A DNA stretch of 64,000 bases, taken from the NCBI GenBank assembly GCA_021373015.1, contig JAJFTJ010000005.1, forward strand, positions 62,001 through 126,000. Direction: 5' to 3'. Shown here piece by piece: positions 26,227-34,374 of the stretch (position 1 is its first letter; the number at the start of each line of letters is the position of its first letter). This DNA is from Nitrospiraceae bacterium. Its GTDB lineage: Bacteria > Nitrospirota > Thermodesulfovibrionia > Thermodesulfovibrionales > UBA1546. The translations under genes were made by a program, and so were the position numbers. Below the pieces are notes generated by a model. That model did not search any database. It was not told the DNA's origin and worked only from the letters and a program-made list of their open reading frames with translations.

Positions 26227-27120
26227 ATGAATATATTTATTGCAGGAGGAACAGGATTTGTCGGAGGACATCTAATCGATGCGCTCATTGAGCTTAATCA
26301 TAAGCTCAGATGCCTTGTGCGTTCAGAAAAAGCACAGAATAGTTTTAAACAGAAGGGCATTGAGGTTGTTGTTGGAGATATAACAATGCCTGAAACAATT
26401 AGAAATGCCTTAAACGGCATTGATCTCGTAATACATCTTGTGGGAATTATTCATGAAACAGATTCATCCACATTCAGAAAGATACATGTTTACGGCACAG
26501 AAAATCTAATCTCTGAATCAAAGAACTCAGGAGTGAAACATTTTTTTTATCAGAGTGCTATTGGGGCTGACATAGATTCGTGGTCAGGATATTTGAGAAC
26601 AAAAGCTGAGACTGAAGAGATTGTTAAGGCGTCAGGGATCCGATTTACAATTCTTAGGCCTTCAATTTTAATCGGGCCATGGGATGGATTTACAAGGAAG
26701 ATAATAAACATAATTAAAAAATCTCCGATAATTCCTATACCAGGTTCTGGAAAATCAAAATTTCAGCCTTTATATATTAATGATTGGGTGAAGTGCGCTC
26801 TCAAGATAATTGATTCACCAGAAGCTTACTCAGGAACTTTTGAGATAGGTGGTCCTCAGCACCTCACCTATGATGAAATTTTAAATAACCTGTTGATTGC
26901 GTTAAACGTAAAAAAACCCGTTTTTCATGTTCCTATGGGTTTAATGAAATTAGGAGCTTTTTTTGCAGAAAAGATATTAAGTGTTCCGCCCGTGACCATT
27001 GAACAGCTTGGATTGCTAGAGAAAGATAATCTATGCCCTATTGATTCAGTTGAAAAGAGTTTCGGATTTAAACCGCTTAAATACGAAGATGCTCTTAAAA
27101 CCTTTATTAACCAGAAATGA
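26227..27120 (+). CDS. NAD(P)-binding epimerase-like protein (complex I NDUFA9 type)
   Basis: This 297-residue atypical SDR has a Rossmann opening GGTGFVGGHLIDAL, VGDITMPETI and a VIHLVGIIHE segment. The usual catalytic YxxxK is represented by YLRTKAETE, where Tyr and Lys are four apart. It matches the NDUFA9-like/ATP-dependent NmrA-like group annotated as NAD-dependent epimerase/dehydratase. The conserved RPSILIGPWDGF and GGPQHLTYDEI segments are typical. Members often act on or bind nucleotide, quinone or sugar-linked substrates; the reaction is unknown. It follows the glycan genes by 64 bases and may or may not belong with them. Confidence 0.82.
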   Translation: MNIFIAGGTGFVGGHLIDALIELNHKLRCLVRSEKAQNSFKQKGIEVVVGDITMPETIRNALNGIDLVIHLVGIIHETDSSTFRKIHVYGTENLISESKNSGVKHFFYQSAIGADIDSWSGYLRTKAETEEIVKASGIRFTILRPSILIGPWDGFTRKIINIIKKSPIIPIPGSGKSKFQPLYINDWVKCALKIIDSPEAYSGTFEIGGPQHLTYDEILNNLLIALNVKKPVFHVPMGLMKLGAFFAEKILSVPPVTIEQLGLLEKDNLCPIDSVEKSFGFKPLKYEDALKTFINQK

Positions 27121-27127
27121 TTTAAAC

Positions 27128-27157
27128 TTGCAACATACCGCAGTTTTTAAGTAAGAT
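27128..27157 (+). promoter_or_regulatory. Candidate promoter for apgM
   Basis: TTGCAA (27128-27133), an 18-base spacer and TAAGAT (27152-27157) precede the apgM ATG by only five bases. Initiation would fall about at the start codon, implying a leaderless message. Consensus match only. Confidence 0.35.
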
Positions 27158-27162
27158 TAAGA

Positions 27163-28371
27163 ATGCAAAACACAATAAAACACCTGATCCAAAAAAACAA
27201 TTCAAAGATAATCCTTGTTGTGCTTGACGGGCTTGGAGGTCTTCCAATGCACGGTAAGACAGAACTTGAAACAGCTGATATCCCTAACTTAGATATGATT
27301 GCTCAGAACTCTGCATGCGGTATGCATCTTCCTGTTGGATACGGCATAACACCTGGGAGCGGACCCGGACATCTTGCGCTTTTTGGATATGATCCTGTTG
27401 AATGGCAGATTGGAAGGGGAGTTCTTGAGGCGCTTGGTCTTGGCGTGGAATTGAAAAAAACAGATATTGCGATCAGAGGAAATTATTCAACGATAAAAAA
27501 CGGTATCATCAAAGACAGACGAGCTGGCAGAATCCCTACGGAAAAGAATAAAGATATTACCGGACTGCTTCAAAATAAGATAAAGAAGATAGGAGATGTT
27601 GAGGTAATCTTTACTTCCGGCATGGAACACAGATTTTCCATAGTCCTTAGATTTCCTGACTCTCTGGAAAAAGGCTCTGGAGTGATTCTTGATACTGATC
27701 CTCAGAAGGAAGAAAAAGCGCCGCTTGATCCTGTGCCAGAAACAAAACAGGCTGAAAAGATCATTCCTGTTGTAAAAAACTTGATAAGCCAGATTGAGGA
27801 TATTCTGAAAAAGCAGGATAAGGCCAATTTTGCATTGCTGAGAGGATTTTCACAAGCGCCTGATATCCCTCATTTCAATGAGGTGTATGGGCTTAAGTCT
27901 CTTGCAATTGCATCGTATCCGATGTACAGGGGGCTTGCAAAACTTATCGGTATGGATGCGCCTGAGATAAAAGGAGATGTTGAAACAGAAATAGAGATTG
28001 TGAAGCAAAAATATAAAGATTACGATTTTTTCTTTGTTCATGTGAAAAAAATTGATTCATATGGCGAGGACGGAAATTTTGTAGAAAAGGCTAATCAGCT
28101 TGCGAATTTTGACAGCATGCTCCCTCAGATTCTTGCTCTGAATCCTGATGTACTTATAATCACAGGTGATCATTCGACTCCGTCACTGCTCAAGGGACAC
28201 AGCTGGCATCCTGTGCCTGTGCTTTTGAAATCCCCTTATGTTTTTGGAAATACCTGCCGTTCTTTTACAGAGAGGGAATGTCTAAAAGGAGAATTTGGTA
28301 TTTTTAATACAGTTAATCTTATGCCGCTTGCACTTGCCAATGCACTTCGTTTAAAGAAGTTTGGAGCATGA
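27163..28371 (+). CDS. apgM: 2,3-bisphosphoglycerate-independent phosphoglycerate mutase (archaeal type)
   Basis: This 402-residue metalloenzyme of the alkaline phosphatase superfamily interconverts 2- and 3-phosphoglycerate in glycolysis or gluconeogenesis. ILVVLDGLGG (metal-binding Asp), GITPGSGPGHLALFGYDP with the catalytic Ser, GRGVLEALG and FVHVKKIDSYGEDGN match the ApgM branch, which differs from the GpmI of E. coli. The C-terminal ITGDHSTPSLLKGHSWHPVPVLL contains the expected DH and H metal ligands. The stop overlaps the next ATG by four bases (ATGA). Confidence 0.92.
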   Translation: MQNTIKHLIQKNNSKIILVVLDGLGGLPMHGKTELETADIPNLDMIAQNSACGMHLPVGYGITPGSGPGHLALFGYDPVEWQIGRGVLEALGLGVELKKTDIAIRGNYSTIKNGIIKDRRAGRIPTEKNKDITGLLQNKIKKIGDVEVIFTSGMEHRFSIVLRFPDSLEKGSGVILDTDPQKEEKAPLDPVPETKQAEKIIPVVKNLISQIEDILKKQDKANFALLRGFSQAPDIPHFNEVYGLKSLAIASYPMYRGLAKLIGMDAPEIKGDVETEIEIVKQKYKDYDFFFVHVKKIDSYGEDGNFVEKANQLANFDSMLPQILALNPDVLIITGDHSTPSLLKGHSWHPVPVLLKSPYVFGNTCRSFTERECLKGEFGIFNTVNLMPLALANALRLKKFGA

Positions 28372-29759
28372 TTGATACACATTGTCATCTTGATATGGAC
28401 GCCTTTTCTTCTGACAGAGAAGATGTCATAGCCCGCGCAAAAGAATCAGGAATAGAAGCGCTCATTTCTGTAGGTTCTGATAATAAAGGAAATCTTGGCA
28501 GCCTTGCACTTTCCAAAAAATACGATTTTATCTATTCTTCTGTTGGCATTCACCCGCATGATGCAAAAGATTTTTCTGGCGAGACATATAATCAAATCAA
28601 AAAATGGGGAGAAGAATATAAATTTTCAAAAGAAATAAAATCTGATAATCCCAAAATTGTTGCTATCGGGGAAACAGGGCTTGATTATCATTATGACAAT
28701 TCACCTCGTGATATACAAAAAAAAGTATTCAGGAAACATATGGAATTAGCTCAGGAACTAGACCTGCCTGTTATTATTCACAGCAGAGAGGCAAAAGAAG
28801 ATACACTTAAAGTACTGCGCGAATCAAAATTGAACAAAGGCGTATTGCATTGTTTTTCCGGAGACAGAGATATGGCAGAAAAGGTAATGCAGATGGGTTT
28901 TTATATTTCTATCGCAGGCCCTGTAACATTCGGCAAGTCCAAAGAATTGATGGAAATTGTAAAGATAATCCCCGACAAGTATCTACTTATTGAGACAGAC
29001 TCCCCATATCTGACTCCGGAGCCTTTCAGAGGAAAGAGAAACGAACCCGCATATATTGTTCATACAGCTAAGAAAATAGCAGAGCTGAGGAATATTGGAT
29101 TTGAGGATATTGAGAGAATTACAACATTAAATTCAAAAAAGTTATTCGGGATCGGAGAGCTACCAGAAAAAGGAGAATTTACTTATAAGATTAGAGATAG
29201 TCTTTATATAAATGTAACGAACAGATGTACGAATAAATGCTCTTTCTGCGTAAGATTTCATACTGATTATGTTAAGGGACACAATCTCAGACTCTCTGAA
29301 GAGCCTACAGAAGATGATATAAAAGCAGAAGTAGGTGACCCGTCTAAGTATAAGGAGATAGTATTCTGCGGATACGGAGAACCGCTGTTGAGACTTGATC
29401 TGGTTAAGAATCTTGCCTGCTGGGTTAAAGAAAAAAACGGTTCAGTAAGAATCAACACAAACGGGCATGGCAACATTATCAATAAAAGAAATATTCTTCC
29501 AGAACTTAAAGGGATTGTTGATGCGGTTTCAGTTAGTCTTGATGCACATGATGCATCTACTTATAACAGTATATGTTCTCCGATATTTAAAAACGCATTT
29601 CCCGAAGTAATAGAATTCATAAAAGAGGCTAAAAAATATATACCTATTGTTCAGGCAACAGTTGTAGAAATTAAAGGCGTTGATATAGAAAAGTGCAAAA
29701 AGATAACGGAAGATCTAGGCATTATACTGAGGATCAGGAAGCTTGATGCTGTTGGCTGA
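28368..29759 (+). CDS. TatD-family metal hydrolase fused to a radical SAM domain
   Basis: This 463-residue two-domain protein overlaps apgM by ATGA. Residues 1-255 are a TatD/YcfH-type metal-dependent hydrolase with every ligand motif: DTHCHLD, GETGLDYH, HSREA, HCFSGD and ETDSPYLTPEPFRGKRNEP. Residues about 275-463 form a radical SAM domain with Cys287-x3-Cys291-x2-Cys294 and a GYGEPLLR motif binding SAM. Separate or fused TatD-linked radical SAM proteins are known as a family of unknown function. TatD proteins are metal-dependent nucleases or deacylases. What joint reaction the fusion performs is unknown. Its last 26 bases overlap the convergent gene. Confidence 0.92.
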   Translation: MIDTHCHLDMDAFSSDREDVIARAKESGIEALISVGSDNKGNLGSLALSKKYDFIYSSVGIHPHDAKDFSGETYNQIKKWGEEYKFSKEIKSDNPKIVAIGETGLDYHYDNSPRDIQKKVFRKHMELAQELDLPVIIHSREAKEDTLKVLRESKLNKGVLHCFSGDRDMAEKVMQMGFYISIAGPVTFGKSKELMEIVKIIPDKYLLIETDSPYLTPEPFRGKRNEPAYIVHTAKKIAELRNIGFEDIERITTLNSKKLFGIGELPEKGEFTYKIRDSLYINVTNRCTNKCSFCVRFHTDYVKGHNLRLSEEPTEDDIKAEVGDPSKYKEIVFCGYGEPLLRLDLVKNLACWVKEKNGSVRINTNGHGNIINKRNILPELKGIVDAVSVSLDAHDASTYNSICSPIFKNAFPEVIEFIKEAKKYIPIVQATVVEIKGVDIEKCKKITEDLGIILRIRKLDAVG

Positions 29760-30837
29760 TCCAAACTAATAATGCCTCGACCACCTGAGGGTCGAACTGT
29801 TTTTTTGACAGGTTTTTTATCTCAGCGAGAGTTTCTTTTTCGCTAATCTTATCTCTGTAAGGCCTGTCAGATGTCATTGCATCAAATGCATCAGAGACAG
29901 TAAGTATTCTTGATATTAAAGGTATGTCATTGCGTTCGAGTTTAAATATCCCATTTTCTCCGTTCCAATGCTCATGATGGTACTTTATTCCGTCAAGAAT
30001 ATCATCAAATGTTTTAAGTCCAGAAAGAATTTTTACTCCAACAGTAGGATGTGTTTTTATTATTCCCCATTCTTCTTTATCTAGGGGTCCTTTTTTATTC
30101 AGTATGTGAGGAGGGATTGCAATCTTTCCGATGTCATGCAAAAGAGAACATATCCGCAGACGATCAGTCTGTTGTTTGCCTATGCCCATCTCATTCGCAA
30201 TGCCGTGACTGTAGAGCATCACACGCTCTGCATGTCCGCTTGTCCATTCTGCTGTTGATTCAAGAGCGTTTACGAATGATTTTATTGTGCCAAGCATCAT
30301 ATCTTCGATTTCCTGATAGAGGATTTTATTTTCAATTGCAAGGGCGGCCTGATTAACTATAAATCTGAAAAGTTTTATATCGCTGGGATAGAATGCCTCT
30401 GCTGTTATTTTGTCAGCAAGTATCATTAACCCGACTGTCCTGCCTTTTATTGTCAAAGGACAGAATAGTGCAGAATTTAATCCGTAGAAATTATTACTGG
30501 TATCTATCTCGTTTATTTTATTGAATACTACGGGCATGCCGCTTTTCATTATGTTCAAGAGCGGCTCCCTTTTACCGTTTAATATCTTGTTCTTTTCCCA
30601 TATGCCGTAACACGCCTTTGTATGAAGCATTGTATTGTTTTCATCAAGAAATAAAACAGCGGTTGTTGCCACCCCTAAAGTTGCAGCAGCTTCGATGACT
30701 AGATTTTCGTAGATTTCATTAACATTGCGGCATGCGAATATATCTGAAAGCTTGCATAGAAGAGAATTTTCTTCATATGAATTGCTCAGCTCTCTGACGG
30801 TATTATCAAAGTCTTTATTAAAATTGGATATTAACAA
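29734..30837 (-). CDS. GAF-HD-GYP-type phosphodiesterase-like protein with degenerate GYP motif
   Basis: This 367-residue cytoplasmic sensor protein has a coiled start, a GAF domain at about residues 40-170 (ligand unknown) and an HD-GYP-type domain from about 180. The HD pair is His234-Asp235 and the second His cluster is at 287-290 (HHEH). The c-di-GMP-specific GYP triplet is not conserved: the region reads WNGENGIFKLERNDIPL, with Asn-Gly-Ile at the GYP position. Metal ligands are largely kept, so some phosphodiesterase or degraded sensory role is possible. It is transcribed on the minus strand after the transporter gene upstream. Confidence 0.88.
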   Translation of the reverse strand: MLISNFNKDFDNTVRELSNSYEENSLLCKLSDIFACRNVNEIYENLVIEAAATLGVATTAVLFLDENNTMLHTKACYGIWEKNKILNGKREPLLNIMKSGMPVVFNKINEIDTSNNFYGLNSALFCPLTIKGRTVGLMILADKITAEAFYPSDIKLFRFIVNQAALAIENKILYQEIEDMMLGTIKSFVNALESTAEWTSGHAERVMLYSHGIANEMGIGKQQTDRLRICSLLHDIGKIAIPPHILNKKGPLDKEEWGIIKTHPTVGVKILSGLKTFDDILDGIKYHHEHWNGENGIFKLERNDIPLISRILTVSDAFDAMTSDRPYRDKISEKETLAEIKNLSKKQFDPQVVEALLVWISQQHQAS

Positions 30838-30899
30838 TATGATTCCATAATGAATGATGTGAATTGATTATAGAATATCTAGAAGGAAATTGTCACGAA

Positions 30900-31850
30900 T
30901 TAATTGGAGAATATCAGTGTGAGACATATGGCAAGTACGATTAAACTCCATGGTATGAATGTAGCAATAAAAGCTTTTTTAATTTCATCAAATAAAGAGT
31001 TAAAATTCACAGAAAATCCTATTGCAGCAAGTGCGCCGCTAAGAAAAAACTTACTGAGAGATTCAGCTATCTGAAAGATATAGTGCTGATTATTTACGAT
31101 GTTTGCGATTATCGCAAGCATGATAAAAACAATAATAAACCAGGGGAAATAAAACTTCTTTTCTTTTCCTTTGAGCCATAGAACAATCAGCGGAAGGAAT
31201 ATCAAGAATGAAACCCTTATAAGTTTTAATTTGAGCGCATAAGAAAGCACGTCTTGTCCCGCTGTAAGAGCAGTTGTCTTAACTTGCCCTATTGTTGGAA
31301 GGGTAGTGCCAGTTAAAAAAGCGAATTCATTTTTGTCGAACATTATTATTCCGTTGAGAATTGGATAAAATATCATTCCTGCTAACCCGACTATTAGTAT
31401 GACAAAGACTGACAGTGATGTTTCTTCTTTTTTTGCATCTATAAGAGGTGATATTACTGTAATTGCAGATGAGCCGCATACTGATATGCCGGTTGAGAGC
31501 AGTATGCTTATGTTCTTAGAAAAACCAAGTTTCTTGGAGAAAAAATACACAAATGAAAAAAGCATAAAGAAAATCAAAACTACATAAGGAAACTGTTTTG
31601 TCTCCACTCCTGTAAAAGTCAGTTGTGTGCCGTATAAGGCAATGCCTATCGGAAGAAAGATTTTCAGCGAAAATGAAATACCGTCTGAAAGAATCAAAAT
31701 ATTTTTTGTGAAGTTTCCCAAAACCATTCCAAGTATGATCGATATAATCAGCATATCAAATGATTGATGCAGTGAAGATAAAAAGAAAGAAACGATCATA
31801 ATAAGTATGATGACTGCGATTCCCGGTAATATTCCCCTAAAGTTTTTCAT
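30900..31850 (-). CDS. YeiH-type putative sulfate exporter family protein (UPF0324)
   Basis: This 316-residue membrane protein has about nine to ten predicted membrane segments. The family hallmarks are LGNFTKN, a LLPIGIALYGTQLTF-like stretch (here LKIFLPIGIALYGTQL), STGISVCGSSAITVISPLI and the GTTLPTIGQVKTTAL motif. The family is annotated as putative sulfate exporters, largely by a taurine-metabolism link; the true substrate is not established. On the minus strand TGCTAAATT (plus-strand 31863-31871) could serve as an extended -10, only about 12 bases from the start codon. Confidence 0.9.
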   Translation of the reverse strand: MKNFRGILPGIAVIILIMIVSFFLSSLHQSFDMLIISIILGMVLGNFTKNILILSDGISFSLKIFLPIGIALYGTQLTFTGVETKQFPYVVLIFFMLFSFVYFFSKKLGFSKNISILLSTGISVCGSSAITVISPLIDAKKEETSLSVFVILIVGLAGMIFYPILNGIIMFDKNEFAFLTGTTLPTIGQVKTTALTAGQDVLSYALKLKLIRVSFLIFLPLIVLWLKGKEKKFYFPWFIIVFIMLAIIANIVNNQHYIFQIAESLSKFFLSGALAAIGFSVNFNSLFDEIKKAFIATFIPWSLIVLAICLTLIFSN

Positions 31851-31863
31851 GGTATTTTATGAA

Positions 31864-31931
31864 ATTTAGCATAAAACAACATTTTTTTCGACTGATAAAA
31901 TTTAGGATCAAAAAATAGCCTATGCTAATAT
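31864..31931. promoter_or_regulatory. Divergent promoter pair with mirrored TATGCTAA elements
   Basis: The 86-base gap between two divergent genes holds TATGCTAAAT on the minus strand (31873-31864) and TATGCTAATA on the plus strand (31921-31930). Each contains an extended -10 (TG-C-TAAATT and TG-C-TAATAT) facing outward. The plus-strand element ends five bases before the ATG at 31937. No clear -35 accompanies either. Interpretation is by pattern only. Confidence 0.4.
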
Positions 31932-31936
31932 AGTTC

Positions 31937-32782
31937 ATGGCCAAAGATATCAAGCAAATTCTGGACAGATTTTACAGAGGATACAATTTTAAGGAAAGGA
32001 TGTTTTCTGACCCGATAGAGTTTCCGCACAAATATCAGAGCAAAAATGATATTGAAATCTCAGGTTTTGTATCCTCGTGTTTTGCTTATGGAAAAGTTGA
32101 TTTATTCAAATCTGTAATAGAGAAAATACTCGGTTTTATGGGCAGGAGCCCATATGATTTTGTGAAGGAGTTTAATGCTGACAGGGATTCTGAAAAATTT
32201 AAAAATATACGATACAGGTTTAATAAAGAAAAGGATATTGTCTGCCTGATTCACATTATAAGCAAACTGCTCAAGAAACACTGCTCAATAGAAAATGCAT
32301 TCAAGAAATTTTTCAATGAAGATGATCCTGACATTGAAACTGCGCTTAAAGGATTTATTAAAGAAATTACAGAGATAAACACAACAGAAATTTATGGCAG
32401 GAACATAAAGCCGCAAGGTTTAATGCAGTTTTTCCCTTCCCCTAAGGATGGCAGTGCGTGCAAAAGGATGAATCTTTTTCTTAGATGGATGGTAAGAGAC
32501 AGGGATATTGATTTTGGCATTTGGGATGGAATTCCAAAAAACAAGCTTGTGATTCCTCTGGATACGCATATAGCAAAAATATCAAGATGTTTAGGCCTTG
32601 CAACTCGAAAATCTCCTGACTGGAAAATGGCTGTTGAGATAACGAATTCACTCAAAAAACTTGATTCTGAAGACCCGCTTAAATATGATTTTGCACTCTG
32701 CCATCACGGGATATCGGGTGTCTGCAAATCAAATATGCAAAAATCCGAGGAATGCAGAGGGTGTATTTTTAAAACTGATTGA
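31937..32782 (+). CDS. TIGR02757 (DUF2400) family protein
   Basis: This 281-residue protein belongs to a widely conserved family of unknown function. Recognisable parts are the SDPIEFPHKYQSKNDIEISGFVSSCFAYGKVD N-terminal region, the NGRNIKPQGLMQFFPSPKDGSACKRMNLFLRWMVR block (with GRNI and FFPSPKDG), and DTHIAKISRCLGLATRK. A C-terminal HGISGVCK and a CRGCIF cysteine pair follow. The helical core with a conserved DTHIAKI resembles HhH-GPD DNA glycosylase folds, but no catalytic role is proven. No Shine-Dalgarno precedes the ATG. Its stop lies within the -35 of the pyr promoter. Confidence 0.86.
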   Translation: MAKDIKQILDRFYRGYNFKERMFSDPIEFPHKYQSKNDIEISGFVSSCFAYGKVDLFKSVIEKILGFMGRSPYDFVKEFNADRDSEKFKNIRYRFNKEKDIVCLIHIISKLLKKHCSIENAFKKFFNEDDPDIETALKGFIKEITEINTTEIYGRNIKPQGLMQFFPSPKDGSACKRMNLFLRWMVRDRDIDFGIWDGIPKNKLVIPLDTHIAKISRCLGLATRKSPDWKMAVEITNSLKKLDSEDPLKYDFALCHHGISGVCKSNMQKSEECRGCIFKTD

Positions 32783-32807
32783 CAAAGAATTCTTTTTGTG
32801 TTTTAAT
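32779..32807 (+). promoter_or_regulatory. Promoter of the pyr operon
   Basis: TTGACA (32779-32784) matches the -35 consensus exactly. A 17-base spacer leads to TTTAAT (32102 equivalent, 32802-32807), which is five of six to consensus and preceded by TG for an extended -10. The start point would be near 32814, exactly where the PyrR hairpin begins. The -35 overlaps the stop codon of the upstream gene. Confidence 0.8.
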
Positions 32808-32813
32808 ACTTTT

Positions 32814-32847
32814 GCCTTTAAACATAGTTCGGCGAGACTGTGAAGGC
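32814..32847 (+). promoter_or_regulatory. PyrR-binding stem-loop (anti-antiterminator)
   Basis: GCCUU (32814-32818) pairs with AAGGC (32843-32847). CAUAGU (32823-32828) pairs with ACUGUG (32837-32842), leaving a one-sided purine-rich bulge and the loop UCGGCGAG. The apical sequence AGUUCGGCGAGACU fits the published PyrR-site pattern ARUCCAGAGAGGYU at 10 of 14 positions. The C-G to U-A change inside it keeps the pair, and UCNGNGAGR is fully met. UMP/UTP-bound PyrR would stabilise this form and so allow termination downstream. Pairing is seen; function follows from the family and the downstream pyrR. Confidence 0.78.
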
Positions 32848-32899
32848 GGAGGAGACAGCGTGAGCTGCAAAAAATACATAACCAATACAACCTTCCCAG
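32838..32899 (+). promoter_or_regulatory. Antiterminator helix of the pyr attenuator
   Basis: CUGUGAAGG (32838-32846) can pair with CCUUCCCAG (32891-32899) over nine positions with a single U-C mismatch. The left strand is the 3' side of the PyrR hairpin and the right strand is the 5' arm of the terminator, so the three structures exclude each other, as in Bacillus pyr attenuators. Confidence 0.7.
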
Positions 32900-32937
32900 G
32901 AAACCGGGAAGGTTTTTTTATGCCTGCATATGTCTAA
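32860..32937 (+). CDS. 25-codon leader peptide reading frame spanning the pyr attenuator
   Basis: A GTG at 32860 opens a 25-codon frame ending with TAA at 32935-32937. GGAGGAG (32848-32854) lies five bases upstream, a near-perfect ribosome site. The GTG sits in the GUGA loop of a small CAGC/GCUG hairpin. The frame crosses both arms of the terminator and its T-tract, then overlaps the pyrR start (32930) by eight bases in another frame. A translating ribosome would block the terminator and could re-initiate at pyrR, which has no ribosome site of its own. Translation is inferred; E. coli pyrL is a known leader peptide crossing a pyr attenuator. Confidence 0.5.
   Translation: MSCKKYITNTTFPGNREGFFMPAYV
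32889..32919 (+). terminator. Intrinsic terminator of the pyr attenuator
   Basis: AACCTTCCC (32889-32897) pairs perfectly with GGGAAGGTT (32906-32914). An additional inner GG/CC pair closes an AAA loop, with one bulged A. A run of seven T follows directly (32913-32919). It lies just before pyrR and would stop transcription of the operon when pyrimidines are plentiful. Confidence 0.88.
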
Positions 32938-33454
32938 AGAACTAATGAATAAAAAAGATATTGACAGGACCCTTGCGCGCATTGCGCATGAGATTCTTGA
33001 AAAAAACAAGGGGACAAAAGAGCTCTGCCTGTTTGGTGTGCAAAGAGGAGGGGTATATCTTGCAAAGAGACTGGCAAACAAAATTAAAGAGATAGAAGGC
33101 AAGGACATACCTGTTGGAGCAATCGATATATCTTTTTACAGAGATGATCTTAATATCAGAAAAGAACAGCCTGCTGTAAGAAATACGGAAGTGCCGTGTG
33201 AAATTGCAGACATGAAAGTCGTGCTTGTAGATGATGTTCTTTTTACCGGCAGGTCAACAAGGGCTGCTCTGGATGCATTAATGGATATTGGAAGGCCTGC
33301 GAACATACAGCTTGCTGTGCTTATAGACAGGGGACACAGAGAGCTTCCTATAAAAGCCGACTTTGTCGGGAAAAACATCCCAACAGCCCTGAATGAAAAG
33401 ATAGATGTGAGCCTTGAAGAAGAGGGAACAGAAGACAAGGTGACAATAGAATGA
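32930..33454 (+). CDS. pyrR: Bifunctional pyr operon regulator / uracil phosphoribosyltransferase PyrR
   Basis: This 174-residue protein is of the PyrR family, which senses UMP/UTP and binds pyr leader RNA; many members also make UMP from uracil and PRPP. The PRPP-binding motif [21 protein letters not shown] is at about residues 93-113. [15 protein letters not shown] and the basic [19 protein letters not shown] segment, which contributes to RNA binding, are present. The start has no Shine-Dalgarno and overlaps the end of the leader peptide frame, so translational coupling is plausible. It is the first gene of pyrR-pyrB-pyrC-carA-carB and overlaps pyrB by ATGA. Confidence 0.94.
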   Translation: MSKELMNKKDIDRTLARIAHEILEKNKGTKELCLFGVQRGGVYLAKRLANKIKEIEGKDIPVGAIDISFYRDDLNIRKEQPAVRNTEVPCEIADMKVVLVDDVLFTGRSTRAALDALMDIGRPANIQLAVLIDRGHRELPIKADFVGKNIPTALNEKIDVSLEEEGTEDKVTIE

Positions 33455-34374
33455 AACTATCGTCAAAAGATCTTTTGGGAATAAAGGATATTACAAAAGA
33501 TGAGATAATGCTTGTCATTAACACAGCGTCTGGCTTTAAGGATGTGCTTAAACGTGATATCAAAAAAGTCCCTGCCTTAAGAGGAAAGACCTCGGTTAAT
33601 TTATTCTTTGAGCCCTCAACTAGGACAAGAACATCTTTTGAACTTGCTGAAAAAAGGCTCAGCCTTGATGTGCTCAGCCTTTCAGTGCCAACAAGCAGTG
33701 TTGTTAAGGGTGAAAGTCTGATTGACACAGCTTTGAATATACAGGCTCTTGGAGCAGACTTTGTAATCATAAGACATTCGTCTTCAGGCGCGCCTCATAT
33801 ACTTGCAAAGCATCTTAAGGCATCTGTTATAAATGCAGGTGATGGGACAAATGAACATCCGACTCAGGCTCTGCTTGATGCATTCACAATAAAAGAAAAA
33901 AAAGGGAGCTTTGAAGGTCTGAAGATTGCGATTGTAGGTGATGTGCTGCACAGCCGTGTGGCAAAATCAAATATTTATCTTCTTACAAAATTCGGAGTTG
34001 AACTCAGACTTATTGGTCCTCCTACGCTTGTTCCTCTCGAACTGGAATCTCTTGGAGTAAAAGTATTTCATGATATTGAATCAGGACTCAGAAATGCTGA
34101 TGTGATTATTACTCTGAGAATACAGATGGAGAGGCAGGGTAAAGGATTTTTTCCTTCAACACTTGAATATTTCAAATACTGGGGACTTACAGAAGAACGA
34201 CTCAGATTTGCTGATAAAGATGCAATCGTAATGCATCCTGGACCGATGAACAGAGGAGTAGAAATAGAATCACATATAGCAGACGGCCCGAAATCAGTAA
34301 TACTTGAGCAAGTCACGAATGGTCTTGCTGTAAGAATGGCTGTTATGTATCTTCTGGCAGGTATGAGAGCATAG
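33451..34374 (+). CDS. pyrB: Aspartate carbamoyltransferase catalytic subunit
   Basis: PyrB condenses carbamoyl phosphate with aspartate, the first committed step of pyrimidine synthesis. This 307-residue chain has the carbamoyl-phosphate motif [18 protein letters not shown] (about residues 51-68). It also has the HPTQALLD loop and the C-terminal [12 protein letters not shown] aspartate-side motif. No regulatory pyrI gene follows; the next gene is pyrC. The start overlaps the pyrR stop by four bases, and the pyrB stop directly abuts the pyrC ATG. Confidence 0.96.
   Translation: MKLSSKDLLGIKDITKDEIMLVINTASGFKDVLKRDIKKVPALRGKTSVNLFFEPSTRTRTSFELAEKRLSLDVLSLSVPTSSVVKGESLIDTALNIQALGADFVIIRHSSSGAPHILAKHLKASVINAGDGTNEHPTQALLDAFTIKEKKGSFEGLKIAIVGDVLHSRVAKSNIYLLTKFGVELRLIGPPTLVPLELESLGVKVFHDIESGLRNADVIITLRIQMERQGKGFFPSTLEYFKYWGLTEERLRFADKDAIVMHPGPMNRGVEIESHIADGPKSVILEQVTNGLAVRMAVMYLLAGMRA

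Noticed and set aside
30051-30356. Plus-strand frame inside the GAF-HD gene
   Set aside because: It is antisense to conserved catalytic sequence and shows no domain of its own.
32814-32870. Leader first read as a new riboswitch class
   Set aside because: The loop fits the PyrR-binding consensus and its context is pyrR, so a known element explains most of it; only the leader frame remains unexplained.
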